From assembly GCF_012927345.1 (NCBI RefSeq), contig NZ_JABBGJ010000003.1, positions 124,001-188,000 of the forward strand: DNA of 64,000 bases. Reading direction: 5' to 3'. The DNA comes from Paraburkholderia polaris. Lineage in GTDB: Bacteria; Pseudomonadota; Gammaproteobacteria; Burkholderiales; Burkholderiaceae. Positions 48,096 through 57,862 of this stretch are shown here, piece by piece; within the stretch, counting starts at the first letter, position 1, and the number at the start of each line of letters is the position of its first letter. The notes beneath the pieces were generated by a model. That model made no database searches and was not told where the DNA came from. It saw nothing but the letters and a program-made list of their open reading frames with translations. The position numbers and the translations under genes are program-made.

Positions 48096-48941
48096 ATGTT
48101 CACGAGAATTCGCGAAGACATTGCCACGATCCGCGAGCGCGATCCCGCCGCCCGCAGCGCCTGGGAAGTCCTCACGTGTTACCCGGGTCTGCACGCACTC
48201 GTGCTGCACCGGCTCGCGCACGCGTGCTGGCGGGCTAAACGCCGCTGGCTTGCGCGTTTCATCTCGCAGATGGCGCGCTTCATGACCGGTATCGAAATCC
48301 ATCCCGGCGCGACGCTAGGCCGCCGCGTGTTCATCGATCACGGCATGGGCGTCGTGATTGGCGAGACGGCGCAAATCGGCGACGACTGCACGATCTACCA
48401 GGGGGTGACGCTTGGCGGCACGTCGCTCACACGGGGTGCGAAGCGCCATCCCACGCTTGAACGCGGCGTGATCGTCGGGGCGGGGGCGAAGGTGCTCGGC
48501 GGCTTCACGATTGGCGCGGAGGCGAAGATCGGCTCGAATGCGGTGGTCACGAAGCCGGTGCCGGCACGCGGCACGGCGGTGGGCAATCCGGCGCGGATTA
48601 TCGTCCCGGCGGCGTCAGCCGTGGCGGCTTCGGCGGCAGCGGGCTCGGTGAGCGCATCGGCAAACGGCGCGGCGCGGGAGTCGAAAGCCGCGTCCGAAAG
48701 CAGCGCATTCTGCGCGTACGGCATCACACCGAATGCGGACGATCCGGTCTCGCTGGCGATTCACGGCTTGATCGATCACGCCGCCACGCAATCGCAGCGT
48801 ATCGACGAAATCGTCGACGCGCTGGAGCGGCTCGGAACAAGTCTGGAAGGGCTGCAAGGCGCCGATGCGGCGCTACTCGATTTGCGGCGTCTGTCGGCCG
48901 CGATTGCCGGAAAGGTGGAAGGGGTGGTGGCAGAGCGCTAA
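48096..48941 (+). CDS. cysE: Serine O-acetyltransferase
   Basis: A 281-residue left-handed beta-helix acetyltransferase that makes O-acetylserine for cysteine synthesis. [26 protein letters not shown] and the hexapeptide core [44 protein letters not shown] hold the catalytic His and the serine site. The N-terminal helical domain is short (EpsC type). An Ala-rich linker (~178-205) leads to an extra C-terminal helical segment with [24 protein letters not shown], typical of Burkholderiales. cysS, also in cysteine use, lies 3.4 kb downstream. Confidence 0.93.
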   Translation: MFTRIREDIATIRERDPAARSAWEVLTCYPGLHALVLHRLAHACWRAKRRWLARFISQMARFMTGIEIHPGATLGRRVFIDHGMGVVIGETAQIGDDCTIYQGVTLGGTSLTRGAKRHPTLERGVIVGAGAKVLGGFTIGAEAKIGSNAVVTKPVPARGTAVGNPARIIVPAASAVAASAAAGSVSASANGAARESKAASESSAFCAYGITPNADDPVSLAIHGLIDHAATQSQRIDEIVDALERLGTSLEGLQGADAALLDLRRLSAAIAGKVEGVVAER

Positions 48942-49143
48942 TGCTTCGCGGAGACGATGCGAAGGAGGGGCGTCGACGCGCGCGCGTTGGCGCGCGTGCT
49001 GTCCGATCAAGGCATCCGCTCTGCGCGGCAGGCATGCCGCGCCGCGCACTCTGCCTGCAAGCATCACGCAACCGCAGGAGTTGGCGCCTCAGAACAACGC
49101 TGTTTCGGGCCTGAGTGTGATCGCCGATAATGCCGCGCGCTGA

Positions 49144-49941
49144 TCAATCCAGCGGCAACGCCCGAATCCCTTCCGCATCGATCCGCAGATAACCGCCGCG
49201 GCGCTCGCCGTGGTCGAGATCCCAATCCGGCAACACCCAGCGGATGCCGTCCGGCTCGCGATGCCGCGCTGGCCGATGCGTATGCCCGTGAATGATCGTC
49301 GCCGTTTTCGACGACTTGAATAACGCAGCCACGGCCTTCTTCGTCACGTCATACTTTGGCGAAACCGGGCGCGAGCGGCCTAGCTCGCTTTTCGAGCGCA
49401 TGTTCTCCGCAAGCGCCTGACGCCAGCGAAACGGCCACGCGAGAAACAGCATCTGCGCAATACGGCTGCGTGCAAAGCGCCGGAAATGTTGATAGCCGCG
49501 ATCCGCGGTACAGAGGCCGTCGCCATGCGCGAGGGTGATACGTGTGCCGAATGCGGTGATCACGAATGGATCGGGCAACCAGATCGCACCGGCCGCTTTC
49601 ATGAAGCGCTTGCCGAGCAGAAAATCGCGATTGCCGTGCATGATGTAGAGCGCGATGCCGCGCTCCGACAACGTGTGCAGCAATGCCGCCATCCGCGCGA
49701 CGAACGGCTCGATGAGCATGTCGTCGCCGACCCAGTACTCGAACAGATCGCCGAGAATGAAGACCGAATCCGCCTGCTCGGCCGTGACGCGGATGAAGTG
49801 CTCGAACGCGGCGACCGTGCGCGGAATCGCCTCGCTCAGATGAATATCGGAGAGGAAAAAAAACGGGCGTGCGGCGTGCGGGCGTTTGCCCTCGCCAGGC
49901 ACGCCCGCGGCGACGCTTCGCAGCGGCGTTTCTTGCAGCAT
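49144..49941 (-). CDS. lpxH: UDP-2,3-diacylglucosamine diphosphatase LpxH
   Basis: A 265-residue calcineurin-like phosphoesterase of the lipid A pathway that cleaves UDP-2,3-diacylglucosamine to lipid X and UMP. Metal motifs are FLSDIHLSE (D32, H34), GDLFEYWVGDD (D65), MHGNRDFLLG (N104), LAHGDG and IIHGHTHRPARH. It follows ppiB by 47 bases on the minus strand, the same ppiB-lpxH neighbourhood as in E. coli. The ~20-residue N-terminal leader is not conserved in E. coli. Confidence 0.95.
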   Translation of the reverse strand: MLQETPLRSVAAGVPGEGKRPHAARPFFFLSDIHLSEAIPRTVAAFEHFIRVTAEQADSVFILGDLFEYWVGDDMLIEPFVARMAALLHTLSERGIALYIMHGNRDFLLGKRFMKAAGAIWLPDPFVITAFGTRITLAHGDGLCTADRGYQHFRRFARSRIAQMLFLAWPFRWRQALAENMRSKSELGRSRPVSPKYDVTKKAVAALFKSSKTATIIHGHTHRPARHREPDGIRWVLPDWDLDHGERRGGYLRIDAEGIRALPLD

Positions 49942-49988
49942 TGAAGGTGCCTGATTTCAGTTCAAACGGGTTGGCCCTTGTCGGACGC

Positions 49989-50483
49989 TTAGTCGACGAT
50001 CACCGCTTTTTCGATCACGACGTCGTCGGCCGGCACGTCCTGATGGAAGCCTTTCGAACCCGTCTTGACCTTCTTGATCTTCTCGACGATGTCCAGGCCT
50101 TCGACGACCTTGCCGAACACGGCGTAGCCCCAGCCCTGCGGCGTCGGCGACGAGTGATTCAGGAAGTCGTTGTCGTTCACGTTGATGAAGAATTGTGCGG
50201 TCGCCGAATGCGGGTCGTTCGTACGCGCCATCGCGACCGAGCCGTTGACGTTCTTCAGACCGTTGTTCGCTTCGTTGATGATCGGCTCAGCCGTCGGCTT
50301 CTGCTTCATGCCGGGTTCGAAGCCGCCGCCCTGGATCATGAAGCCGTCGATCACGCGGTGGAACACCGTGTTGTCGTAGTGACCGGCCTTCACGTAGTTG
50401 AGGAAGTTCTCAACCGACTTCGGCGCCTTTTCAGCGTCCAGTTCGAGTTTGATGACGCCGTGGTTCGTATGCAGTTCAACCAT
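49989..50483 (-). CDS. ppiB: Cytoplasmic peptidyl-prolyl isomerase B (cyclophilin)
   Basis: A 164-residue cyclophilin without signal peptide. The active-site stretches [29 protein letters not shown] and [12 protein letters not shown] are present. The ATG at 50483 has AAAGGA seven bases upstream; the open frame beyond it is not conserved. It lies between ppiA and lpxH on one strand. Confidence 0.95.
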   Translation of the reverse strand: MVELHTNHGVIKLELDAEKAPKSVENFLNYVKAGHYDNTVFHRVIDGFMIQGGGFEPGMKQKPTAEPIINEANNGLKNVNGSVAMARTNDPHSATAQFFINVNDNDFLNHSSPTPQGWGYAVFGKVVEGLDIVEKIKKVKTGSKGFHQDVPADDVVIEKAVIVD

Positions 50484-50661
50484 GATGGAATCCTTTGATG
50501 AACGGGGTGGGTAAAAGGCGTGGCCGCCCGTCATGTGAGATGCGATGACGGCGCCCCACGCCGGGTGCGTAGACGTAGATTTTTTAGCGTTGACTTCCGG
50601 TGCAGCGTGCCAAGTGCTGTTCGTGCTGTTTCTGTGCCGCTTTTTGTTCTGCTTCGTTCTG

Positions 50662-51243
50662 TTACTTGCCGACAACTGTGGCCGATTCGATCACGATCGG
50701 CTTTTGCGGTACGTCGCCCATCGGGCCGCGCGTGGTGGTGGGCGTACCTTCGATTTTCTTCACGACGTCCATGCCGCTCGTGACCTTGCCGAACACCGCG
50801 TAGCCGTTGCCGTCCGGATTCGGATAGTCGAGCCCGGCGTTGTCCACCGTATTGATGAAGAACTGCGCGGTGGCCGAATTCGGATCGCTGGTGCGCGCCA
50901 TGGCGAGCGTGCCGGCGGCGTTCTTTAGACCGTTACGGCTTTCGAGCGGAATCGGCGCGCGCGTGGGCTTCTCCGCGAAGCTCTGGGTATAGCCGCCGCC
51001 CTGAATCATGAAGCCGCGAATCACGCGATGGAAAATCGTGCCGCTGTACTGGCCGGACTTCACGTAGTCGAGGAAGTTGGCGACGGTTTTCGGCGCCTTC
51101 TCAGGATACAACTCGACGCGGATGTCACCTTCCGTTGTCTTGAAGAGGACGGACGGATGCGCGGCCTGCGAACCGTTCTGGGCAAAGGCGGGGGCATTTG
51201 CGATCAGGGCGGCGCTGCCGAGCGCCAACATCAACCATTTCAT
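50662..51243 (-). CDS. ppiA: Periplasmic peptidyl-prolyl isomerase A (cyclophilin)
   Basis: A 193-residue cyclophilin with a signal peptide ([22 protein letters not shown], cleavage after AFA). The active-site motifs [32 protein letters not shown] and [15 protein letters not shown] are intact. A tandem pair of exported and cytoplasmic cyclophilins is common in Burkholderiaceae. The TPR gene lies 49 bases upstream on the same strand. Confidence 0.94.
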   Translation of the reverse strand: MKWLMLALGSAALIANAPAFAQNGSQAAHPSVLFKTTEGDIRVELYPEKAPKTVANFLDYVKSGQYSGTIFHRVIRGFMIQGGGYTQSFAEKPTRAPIPLESRNGLKNAAGTLAMARTSDPNSATAQFFINTVDNAGLDYPNPDGNGYAVFGKVTSGMDVVKKIEGTPTTTRGPMGDVPQKPIVIESATVVGK

Positions 51244-51292
51244 GAAAATCCTCAGGGTTGGAAAAAACGTATTGGCGAAAATTGTGGCGGCC

Positions 51293-52024
51293 TTACTTCG
51301 ACGGCGCCATATAGGGTGGCATGGCGAGCGAGCCGTTCGCGCCGCCGAACTGGAAGCTTGGCGTCTGCGTCATGTCGGCGGTAGAGCGCGGAGCACTGGC
51401 CTCGGTAGGCGCGGCGGCTTTTTTCGCCGGCGCGGCGGTGCCCTTGGGCGGCGAGACGATCTTCTGGATGTCGGCGAGGCGTTGCGTGGTGGTGGCGCTT
51501 GCTTTGCCGAGGCCCTGCGCACGACGGTACGCTTCATTGGCCATGCGCAGATATAGATCGCCGAGATTCTCGTACGCGAGACCGTAGCCCGGATTCACCT
51601 TGGTCGCCGTTTCGAGCGCGGCGCGTGCTTCGGCATAACGGCCTTGCTTCGCGTAGAGCGCCGCGAGGTTGTTATACGGCTCGGGCAGCTCGGGGTACAT
51701 TTGCGTGAGTTCGGTGAACGCGGTGATCGCCTCGTCGTCGCGATTCAGATGGGCCAGCACCGTGCCGCGCTTGAACTTTGCCTGCGCGTCGCGCGGATTC
51801 GAGGCGATGCGCGCGTCGAGTTGGGTGAGCGAGGCTTGCCAGTTTTTCTGCGCAATCGACGCGTCGATCTCCGGCGTGTTGTCACGCACGGCGGGCCCCT
51901 GCGGCATCGTGGCGGCTTTCTGCGCGTACGCGGCAGCACCCGGCAAGACCGTGAGGGCGACAGCGCAGAATGCCGTCGCGGCGAGGGTCGCAGCGCTGCG
52001 CGCGCGGCCGCTGGAAGGTTTCAT
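51293..52024 (-). CDS. Exported tetratricopeptide-repeat protein
   Basis: A 243-residue protein with a signal peptide (residues 1-35, ...AAAYAQ), then three to four TPR units from ~55 to 190 (NPRDAQAKFKRGTVLAHLNRDDEAITAF and LPEPYNNLAALYAKQGRYAEARAALETA), and a low-complexity Ala/Pro/Lys tail. It probably forms a protein-binding scaffold in the periplasm. It heads the minus-strand series TPR-ppiA-ppiB-lpxH, so a chaperone link is possible. The frame extends beyond 52024 without a better start. Confidence 0.85.
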   Translation of the reverse strand: MKPSSGRARSAATLAATAFCAVALTVLPGAAAYAQKAATMPQGPAVRDNTPEIDASIAQKNWQASLTQLDARIASNPRDAQAKFKRGTVLAHLNRDDEAITAFTELTQMYPELPEPYNNLAALYAKQGRYAEARAALETATKVNPGYGLAYENLGDLYLRMANEAYRRAQGLGKASATTTQRLADIQKIVSPPKGTAAPAKKAAAPTEASAPRSTADMTQTPSFQFGGANGSLAMPPYMAPSK

Positions 52025-52293
52025 AGGCTCAGGTCTGGATGTTATACTCCGACCCATTCTAACAAAAGGTCTGCGCGTTCCGTCGAACCGCAAACTGTCT
52101 TTTCGCCACTCGTGGTCGTCTCCGCCTTGATCGCAGCCTGACCGCCGCACCAGGTGCACCGGTTTGCTGCTGTGCGTGCTGTAAGTACAGAGCGGCAGTA
52201 CAGAACGCACCCGCCGTCTTCTCGCGGGGCGCCTCATGCACGAAACAGCACGAAACACATTGCGGATTTCTTTCGGCCCACGCACCGTTCTCT

Positions 52294-53691
52294 ATGGAAT
52301 CACTGCGCATCTACAACACGCTCGCGCGTGACAAGCAAACTTTCGTGCCGCTGCAAGATGGCGTCGTGCGGATGTACGTCTGCGGGATGACCGTATACGA
52401 CTATTGTCACGTCGGTCATGCGCGCGTGATGGTCGTGTTCGACATCGTGCAGCGGTGGTTGCGCACGCTCGGTTACGACGTGACCTACGTGCGCAACATC
52501 ACTGATATTGATGACAAGATCATCCGGCGCGCAGTCGAGAACGGCGAAACGATCAAATCGCTGACCGATCGCTTCATTAAGGCGTTGCATGAAGATGCGG
52601 ACGCGCTCGGCATCGAGCGGCCCGATCTGGAGCCGCGCGCCACCGATTTCATCCCGCAGATGCTCGGCATGATCGAGAAGCTCGAGGCGAACGGTTACGC
52701 GTATCAGGCGGGCGACGGCGACGTCAATTACGCGGTGCGCAAGTTCGCGGGCTACGGCAAGCTGTCGGGCAAATCGCTCGAAGATCTGCGCGCCGGCGAA
52801 CGCGTCGCCGCGAACGACGCGAAGCAGGACCCGCTCGACTTCGTGCTGTGGAAGCAGGCGAAGCCGGAGGAGCCGGCGGACACCGGCTGGGAGTCGAAGT
52901 ACGGGCGTGGCCGTCCGGGCTGGCATATCGAATGCTCGGCCATGGGCTGCACGTTGCTCGGCGAACATTTCGACATTCATGGTGGCGGTCAGGACCTGCA
53001 GTTTCCGCACCACGAGAACGAAATTGCGCAGAGCGAAGCTGCGACCGGACAAACCTTCGTCAATTACTGGATGCACAACGGCTACGTACAGATCGACAAT
53101 GAGAAGATGTCGAAGTCGTTGAACAACTTCTTTACGATCCGCGAAGTATTGGCGCAGTACGATGCTGAGGTCGTGCGGTTTTTTATCGCGCGCGCGCATT
53201 ACCGTTCGCCGTTGAATTACAGCGACGTCCATATCGACGACGCCCGCAACGCGCTCGCGCGTTTGTACACGTCGTTGAAGGATGTCACGCCGGACGGCGC
53301 GCAGCTCGACTGGAGCGAAGCGCATGCACAGCGTTTCCAGGCAGCAATGAATGACGACTTCAATACGCCGGTTGCAGTGTCGGTGTTGTTCGAGTTGGCA
53401 ACTGAAGTGAACCGCACGCGCGACCCCGCGCTGGCCCGTCAATTGCGCTCGCTCGCGCAAGTGCTCGGGTTGCTCGGCCGAGAGCCGCGTGCATACCTGC
53501 AGCAGGCTGCGGGCGCTGCCGCAGAAGGCGCGCTCGATGCCGCCGCGATCGAAGCGAAGATCGCCGCGCGCGTGGCCGCCAAGCAGGCGAAAGACTATGC
53601 AGCAGCAGACCGGATCCGGGCCGAATTGCTCGAGGCCGGCGTTGCACTTGAAGACAAACCCGGCGGGTTGACCGAGTGGCGGCGCGTGTGA
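52294..53691 (+). CDS. cysS: Cysteine-tRNA ligase
   Basis: A 465-residue class I synthetase. [18 protein letters not shown] carries the zinc cysteine C28 and the HIGH-like HVGH; further zinc ligands are in WHIECSAMG and the HHENE motif ([12 protein letters not shown]). KMSKSLNN is the second signature. The C-terminal part has the anticodon-binding domain. It is the first gene of the cysS-alkA-accA-tilS-lysC series and is divergent from the TPR gene. Confidence 0.97.
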   Translation: MESLRIYNTLARDKQTFVPLQDGVVRMYVCGMTVYDYCHVGHARVMVVFDIVQRWLRTLGYDVTYVRNITDIDDKIIRRAVENGETIKSLTDRFIKALHEDADALGIERPDLEPRATDFIPQMLGMIEKLEANGYAYQAGDGDVNYAVRKFAGYGKLSGKSLEDLRAGERVAANDAKQDPLDFVLWKQAKPEEPADTGWESKYGRGRPGWHIECSAMGCTLLGEHFDIHGGGQDLQFPHHENEIAQSEAATGQTFVNYWMHNGYVQIDNEKMSKSLNNFFTIREVLAQYDAEVVRFFIARAHYRSPLNYSDVHIDDARNALARLYTSLKDVTPDGAQLDWSEAHAQRFQAAMNDDFNTPVAVSVLFELATEVNRTRDPALARQLRSLAQVLGLLGREPRAYLQQAAGAAAEGALDAAAIEAKIAARVAAKQAKDYAAADRIRAELLEAGVALEDKPGGLTEWRRV

Positions 53692-53738
53692 GCGCACCTC
53701 GTACGTCCCTTTGATCGACTCGCCAGGCAGGAGGCAGG

Positions 53739-54812
53739 ATGGCAACGGCCACGAAGACGCCGGCTAAACGAGCCACGTCTCAAACAAACGCGGCAGCCGC
53801 AGCAAAGTCGACACGAACGTCGGCTCGCGCGGACAGCGGCGCGGTAAAGAAAGCATCGTCGAAAGCCGCCGGGGTGGCGGCGAAGACAGGCACGCGTGTA
53901 ACGGCCGGCGCAGCGGCGGGTGCAGCGAAGAAGGCCGTGGTCAAGCGCGCGCTGAACGGCGTGTCGGCGCACGCGCCCGCATCGAAGCGCGCCAAAGCAC
54001 CGCGTGCAAAAAGCAATGGCGCGTTGCCTGCCGAACTCGCCGGCGACGTGCAGGAACTCGCGCGCATTACGCACGAAGGGCACGAAGGCGAAGTCGTGCG
54101 CAAGACGCGCGCGTCATCTAGTGTGGGCGGCGAAGCAGCGGGTGCTGCTGAACTCGCGGTGCCGGTGCAGATCGGCGGCCTCACGCCTGAAGTCACCCGT
54201 CCGGCGTATTGGGACAAGGCGTGCGCGGACCTCGTCAAGCGCGACCGTATTCTGAAGAAGCTGATTCCGAAGTTCGGCCCGGTGCATCTGCTGAGCCGTG
54301 GCGATCCGTTCGTAACGCTCGCGCGTTCGGTGGTCGGGCAGCAGATTTCGGTGGCGTCCGCGCAAGCCGTCTGGGCGAAAGTCGAGGCGGCGTGTCCGAA
54401 GCTCGTGCCCCAGCAGTTCATCAAGCTCGGTCAGGACAAGCTGACCGCATGTGGGCTGTCCAAGCGCAAGGCCGAATATGTGCTCGATCTCGCGGAGCAC
54501 TTCGTATCGGGCGCATTGCACGTCGGCAAGTGGACGTCGATGGACGACGAGGCGGTGATCGCCGAACTCACGCAGATCCGCGGCATCGGCCGCTGGACAG
54601 CGGAAATGTTCCTGATCTTCAATCTGTCGCGCCCGGACGTGCTGCCACTCGACGACCTCGGCCTGATCCGCGCGATCAGCGTCAATTACTTTAGCGGCGA
54701 GCCGGTTACGCGCAGCGAAGCGCGTGAGGTTGCGGCAAACTGGGAGCCGTGGCGCACGGTTGCAACCTGGTACATGTGGCGTAGTCTCGATCCGTTGCCG
54801 GTCGACTACTGA
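53739..54812 (+). CDS. alkA: DNA-3-methyladenine glycosylase II (AlkA-like) with H1-like N-terminal tail
   Basis: A 357-residue HhH-GPD glycosylase that removes alkylated bases. The core spans ~150-355: RGDPFVTLARSVVGQQISVASA, helix-hairpin-helix with LTQIRGIGRWTAEMF (~275-290) and catalytic Asp in LPLDDLG (D305 or D306). Residues 1-110 are a Lys/Ala/Thr/Ser/Arg-rich tail resembling histone H1 or the Burkholderiales AlgP/H1-like proteins, which probably binds DNA without specificity. cysS ends 47 bases upstream; accA starts 125 bases downstream. Confidence 0.92.
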   Translation: MATATKTPAKRATSQTNAAAAAKSTRTSARADSGAVKKASSKAAGVAAKTGTRVTAGAAAGAAKKAVVKRALNGVSAHAPASKRAKAPRAKSNGALPAELAGDVQELARITHEGHEGEVVRKTRASSSVGGEAAGAAELAVPVQIGGLTPEVTRPAYWDKACADLVKRDRILKKLIPKFGPVHLLSRGDPFVTLARSVVGQQISVASAQAVWAKVEAACPKLVPQQFIKLGQDKLTACGLSKRKAEYVLDLAEHFVSGALHVGKWTSMDDEAVIAELTQIRGIGRWTAEMFLIFNLSRPDVLPLDDLGLIRAISVNYFSGEPVTRSEAREVAANWEPWRTVATWYMWRSLDPLPVDY

Positions 54813-54937
54813 AAAACAAGAAGCGATACCGTTTCAAAAAACTATCGATTGTTTGGCATTGATAGTTGCGAGATGGTTTTGACATCGGCGAGCGCGGTTA
54901 GAATACGCGCTGCCGGTAAGTCCAAGGATTACAACCA

Positions 54938-55909
54938 ATGAAGACCACCTTTCTGGATTTCGAACAGCCGATCGCGGAACTTGAAGCGAAGATCGAAGAA
55001 TTGCGCTTCGTGCAGGACGATTCGGCCGTCGATATTTCGGAAGAGATCGAGCGGCTGTCCAAGAAGAGTCAACAGCTCACCAAAGATCTGTACGCGAACC
55101 TCACTCCGTGGCAGGTTTCGCAAATTGCCCGACACCCCCAGCGCCCGTACACGTTCGATTACGTGAACGAGCTATTCACTGATTTCCACGAGCTGCACGG
55201 CGACCGCAACTATGCGGACGACCTGTCGATCGTCGGCGGCCTCGCGCGTTTCAACGGCCAGGCCTGCATGGTGATCGGCCATCAGAAGGGTCGCGATACC
55301 AAGGAGCGCGCGCTGCGCAACTTCGGCATGCCGCGTCCGGAAGGCTATCGCAAGGCCGAACGCCTGATGCGTCTTGCCGAGAAGTTCAGCTTGCCGATCT
55401 TCACGTTCATCGATACGCCGGGCGCATACCCGGGCATCGGCGCGGAAGAGCGTGGCCAGTCGGAAGCGATCGGCCGCAATCTGTATGTGATGGCCGAGTT
55501 GAAGACGCCGTTGATCGCCACGATCATCGGTGAAGGCGGCTCGGGCGGCGCGCTCGCGATTGCCGTCGGTGACAGCGTGCTGATGCTGCAGTTCTCGACC
55601 TATTCGGTGATTTCGCCGGAAGGTTGCGCGTCGATCCTGTGGAAGAGCGCTGCGAAAGCGCCGGAAGCCGCGGAAGCGCTCGGCCTGACCGCGCATCGCC
55701 TGAAGGCGCTCGGCCTGATCGACAAGATCGTCAATGAGCCGCTCGGCGGCGCGCATCGCGATCCGAAGGGTATGGCCGCCATGCTGCGCCGTGCGCTCGC
55801 CGATTCGCTGCGCCAGTTCCAGGGCATGAGCATCAACGACCTGCGTCAACGCCGTTTCGAACGGTTGATGTCGTACGGCAAGTTCAAGGAAACGACGCCG
55901 GGTGCTTAA
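54938..55909 (+). CDS. accA: Acetyl-CoA carboxylase carboxyltransferase subunit alpha
   Basis: A 323-residue AccA. With AccD it transfers CO2 from biotin to acetyl-CoA, the first step of fatty acid synthesis. [23 protein letters not shown] is the family N-terminus, and [17 protein letters not shown] and [15 protein letters not shown] line the active site. TTGACA (54879) and TAGAAT (54899) stand upstream, but the 14-base spacing is too short for a normal promoter. tilS follows by 48 bases. Confidence 0.97.
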   Translation: MKTTFLDFEQPIAELEAKIEELRFVQDDSAVDISEEIERLSKKSQQLTKDLYANLTPWQVSQIARHPQRPYTFDYVNELFTDFHELHGDRNYADDLSIVGGLARFNGQACMVIGHQKGRDTKERALRNFGMPRPEGYRKAERLMRLAEKFSLPIFTFIDTPGAYPGIGAEERGQSEAIGRNLYVMAELKTPLIATIIGEGGSGGALAIAVGDSVLMLQFSTYSVISPEGCASILWKSAAKAPEAAEALGLTAHRLKALGLIDKIVNEPLGGAHRDPKGMAAMLRRALADSLRQFQGMSINDLRQRRFERLMSYGKFKETTPGA

Positions 55910-55957
55910 GCCCGCGCGCGTTCTCTTTCGTCCTTCGGCGCTTGACGCGCTAGCGAC

Positions 55958-57478
55958 GTGACTCCCACCGCTGATTCGCCCGCCGACCGCCTCGTTCTCG
56001 AGGCGGTCGGCGTGGCGCTGTCCGCGTTGCCTGCGAGCGTGCGTATAGCGGTGGCGTTCAGTGGCGGCGTCGATTCGAGTGTGCTGCTCGATGCGGCGGT
56101 GCGTGTCGCGGGTGCGTCGCGTTGTGTTGCGTTGCATGTGCATCACGGCCTCAGCGCTCACGCCGACGAGTGGCTCGCGCACTGCGAAACGTTCGCGCGG
56201 GAACGTGGTGTCGAATTCGCGGCGCAGCGCGTCGAGGTGCCGCGTGACGTGGGCGTGAGTATCGAGGCCGCGGCGCGCGATGCGCGTTATCGCGCGCTGG
56301 ACGCAATGTGCGCAACACGCGCCGTTCACACACTATGGCTCGCGCAGCACGCCGACGACCAGGCGGAGACGGTGCTGTTGCAACTGCTGCGCGGCGCGGG
56401 CCTCGCGGGTCTTGCTGCGATGGCGCCCGAGTACTTGCCGGCGGGTGCCTCCGCGGTGCGCGTAAGACCTTTGCTGCACCTGCTGCGTGCGCAACTCGAG
56501 CAGTATGCGAGCGCCCGCGATCTGCGCTGGATCGACGACGAATCGAACGCGGACACACGTTATGCGCGCAACGCATTGCGTCACGAGGTGACCCGGGCGC
56601 TGGCCGTCCACTTTCCTGGTTTTCGCGACGCACTAGCGCGCACGGCGGCGCATGCGGCATCGGCGCAACGTCTGCTCGACGATCTCGCGCGCATCGATCT
56701 GGACGCAGCAGTGCGCGATGAAGGTCGTGCGCTATCGCATGACGCGCTGCTCACCCTCAACGACGATCGTGCGCTCAACCTGCTGCGTTACTGGATGCGC
56801 ACGTTGGGGCTGGTTGCGGCATCGACCGCGCGTCTTACCGACGCTTTGCGTCAGCTGCGCGAAGTCGGGGAAGCCGGCGAGGGTCATAGCCTGCGCATCG
56901 ATCATGCGGGGCAGGCATTGCGCAGTTATCGCGGACTCGTCTACTGGGAAGCGGGCGATAGCAGCGAACCCGCCGACGAAACCGCGCCCGCTGAACGCGC
57001 AGTGAGCGAACTCGCATGGCAGGGTGAAGCGATCTGGCGTTTGCCGCAATGGCGGGGTACTTTTGTGTTTGTCGCTATCGACGAGAATCTGGGCGGAGAT
57101 GCCGGCGCCGTGTGCGACGGCGACGGTGACGGTGACGGTGACGGCGATGCTCACGGCAATACCGATGCAGCGTCGGGCGATCCCGATACGCTTCCCGTCA
57201 GCGTTTTACACCGGGCGTTGTTGAGCGCGCGCTCGCGCAGTGGCGGCGAACGGATGCGCACGAGCGCTGCACCAGGCAGCCCGAGCCGTACGTTGAAAAA
57301 CCTGTTCCAGGAGCGTGGCATTCCCGCATGGAAGCGCGACGTGCCGCTGCTTTACGTAGGCGACGACCTGCTGTTCGTGCCCTTGCTCGGCCTGAACCGT
57401 GCAGTGGTGCCCGAGCCGGTCAATGCGGCCGAACAACGCGTCAGAATCAACTGGCGCGACGATTTGCTGATCGCCTGA
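55958..57478 (+). CDS. tilS: tRNA(Ile)-lysidine synthase
   Basis: A 506-residue N-type ATP pyrophosphatase that converts C34 of tRNA-Ile(CAU) to lysidine. The PP-loop SGGVDSS is at 35-41, followed by HVHHGLSAHADEW and HADDQAETVLLQLLRGAGLAGLAAM. The C-terminal domain includes RTLKNLFQERGIPAWKRDVPLLYVGDDLLFV. It starts with GTG. A low-complexity insert (about residues 385-410) contains five Asp-Gly pairs from a hexamer repeat. The accA-tilS-lysC order is common in betaproteobacteria. Confidence 0.95.
   Translation: MTPTADSPADRLVLEAVGVALSALPASVRIAVAFSGGVDSSVLLDAAVRVAGASRCVALHVHHGLSAHADEWLAHCETFARERGVEFAAQRVEVPRDVGVSIEAAARDARYRALDAMCATRAVHTLWLAQHADDQAETVLLQLLRGAGLAGLAAMAPEYLPAGASAVRVRPLLHLLRAQLEQYASARDLRWIDDESNADTRYARNALRHEVTRALAVHFPGFRDALARTAAHAASAQRLLDDLARIDLDAAVRDEGRALSHDALLTLNDDRALNLLRYWMRTLGLVAASTARLTDALRQLREVGEAGEGHSLRIDHAGQALRSYRGLVYWEAGDSSEPADETAPAERAVSELAWQGEAIWRLPQWRGTFVFVAIDENLGGDAGAVCDGDGDGDGDGDAHGNTDAASGDPDTLPVSVLHRALLSARSRSGGERMRTSAAPGSPSRTLKNLFQERGIPAWKRDVPLLYVGDDLLFVPLLGLNRAVVPEPVNAAEQRVRINWRDDLLIA
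57116..57145 (+). repeat. Hexanucleotide tandem repeat GACGGY inside tilS
   Basis: Five tandem GACGGT/GACGGC units encode (Asp-Gly)5 in a linker of TilS. Copy-number change keeps the frame. Confidence 0.85.
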
Positions 57479-57593
57479 CCGACCAGTCGGACAGATAGGT
57501 TGTCTATCCGGTGAATCGCCGAAATAGGGCGCAAAGCCGCGCCGGACACGCCTTTTCAGCCGGTAATATGGAGCATTCGACGGGCATTTTGGC

Positions 57594-57622
57594 TTGTCTT
57601 TTTGCGCTCGATCGGGTAATTT
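57594..57622 (+). promoter_or_regulatory. Possible promoter in the lysC leader
   Basis: TTGTCT (57594-57599), 17-base spacer, TAATTT (57617-57622). The 384-base gap 57479-57862 otherwise shows no gene; I see no lysine-riboswitch-like structure and no clear terminator. A transcript from here would have a leader of over 230 bases. Confidence 0.3.
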
Positions 57623-57862
57623 AGCTCGTTTGCCCGACCCGATTTCGCCGTCGCTTTTGTCAATTTTTCGGTTTCCGCGCGTGATCCGTCGTTTCCGGTA
57701 AGCCACTAGCGATCATTCCCGGGCAAATCCGCGCGTGTTACACGCGTGCTGCATCTACGCCGCCACACACTTTGCCGTCGTTCACAAGACGTTGCGCTCC
57801 TGTGTTTTTGTGCGGTCGTCTCCAGCGCGCCAGCGCGGTTTATCCTCCAGTTCAGAACGACA

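Noticed and set aside
48630..48941. C-terminal extension of CysE as a novel fusion
   Set aside because: The FCAYGITPN region is recognisable as the normal CysE extension of Burkholderiales, so it is not unusual here.
48976..48997. GC-only inverted repeat between cysE and lpxH as a terminator
   Set aside because: An 8-bp stem of alternating GC arises easily in this genome and no T-run follows.
57479..57862. Lysine riboswitch before lysC
   Set aside because: No extended multi-helix fold or conserved core is visible, and lysine riboswitches are not usual in betaproteobacteria.
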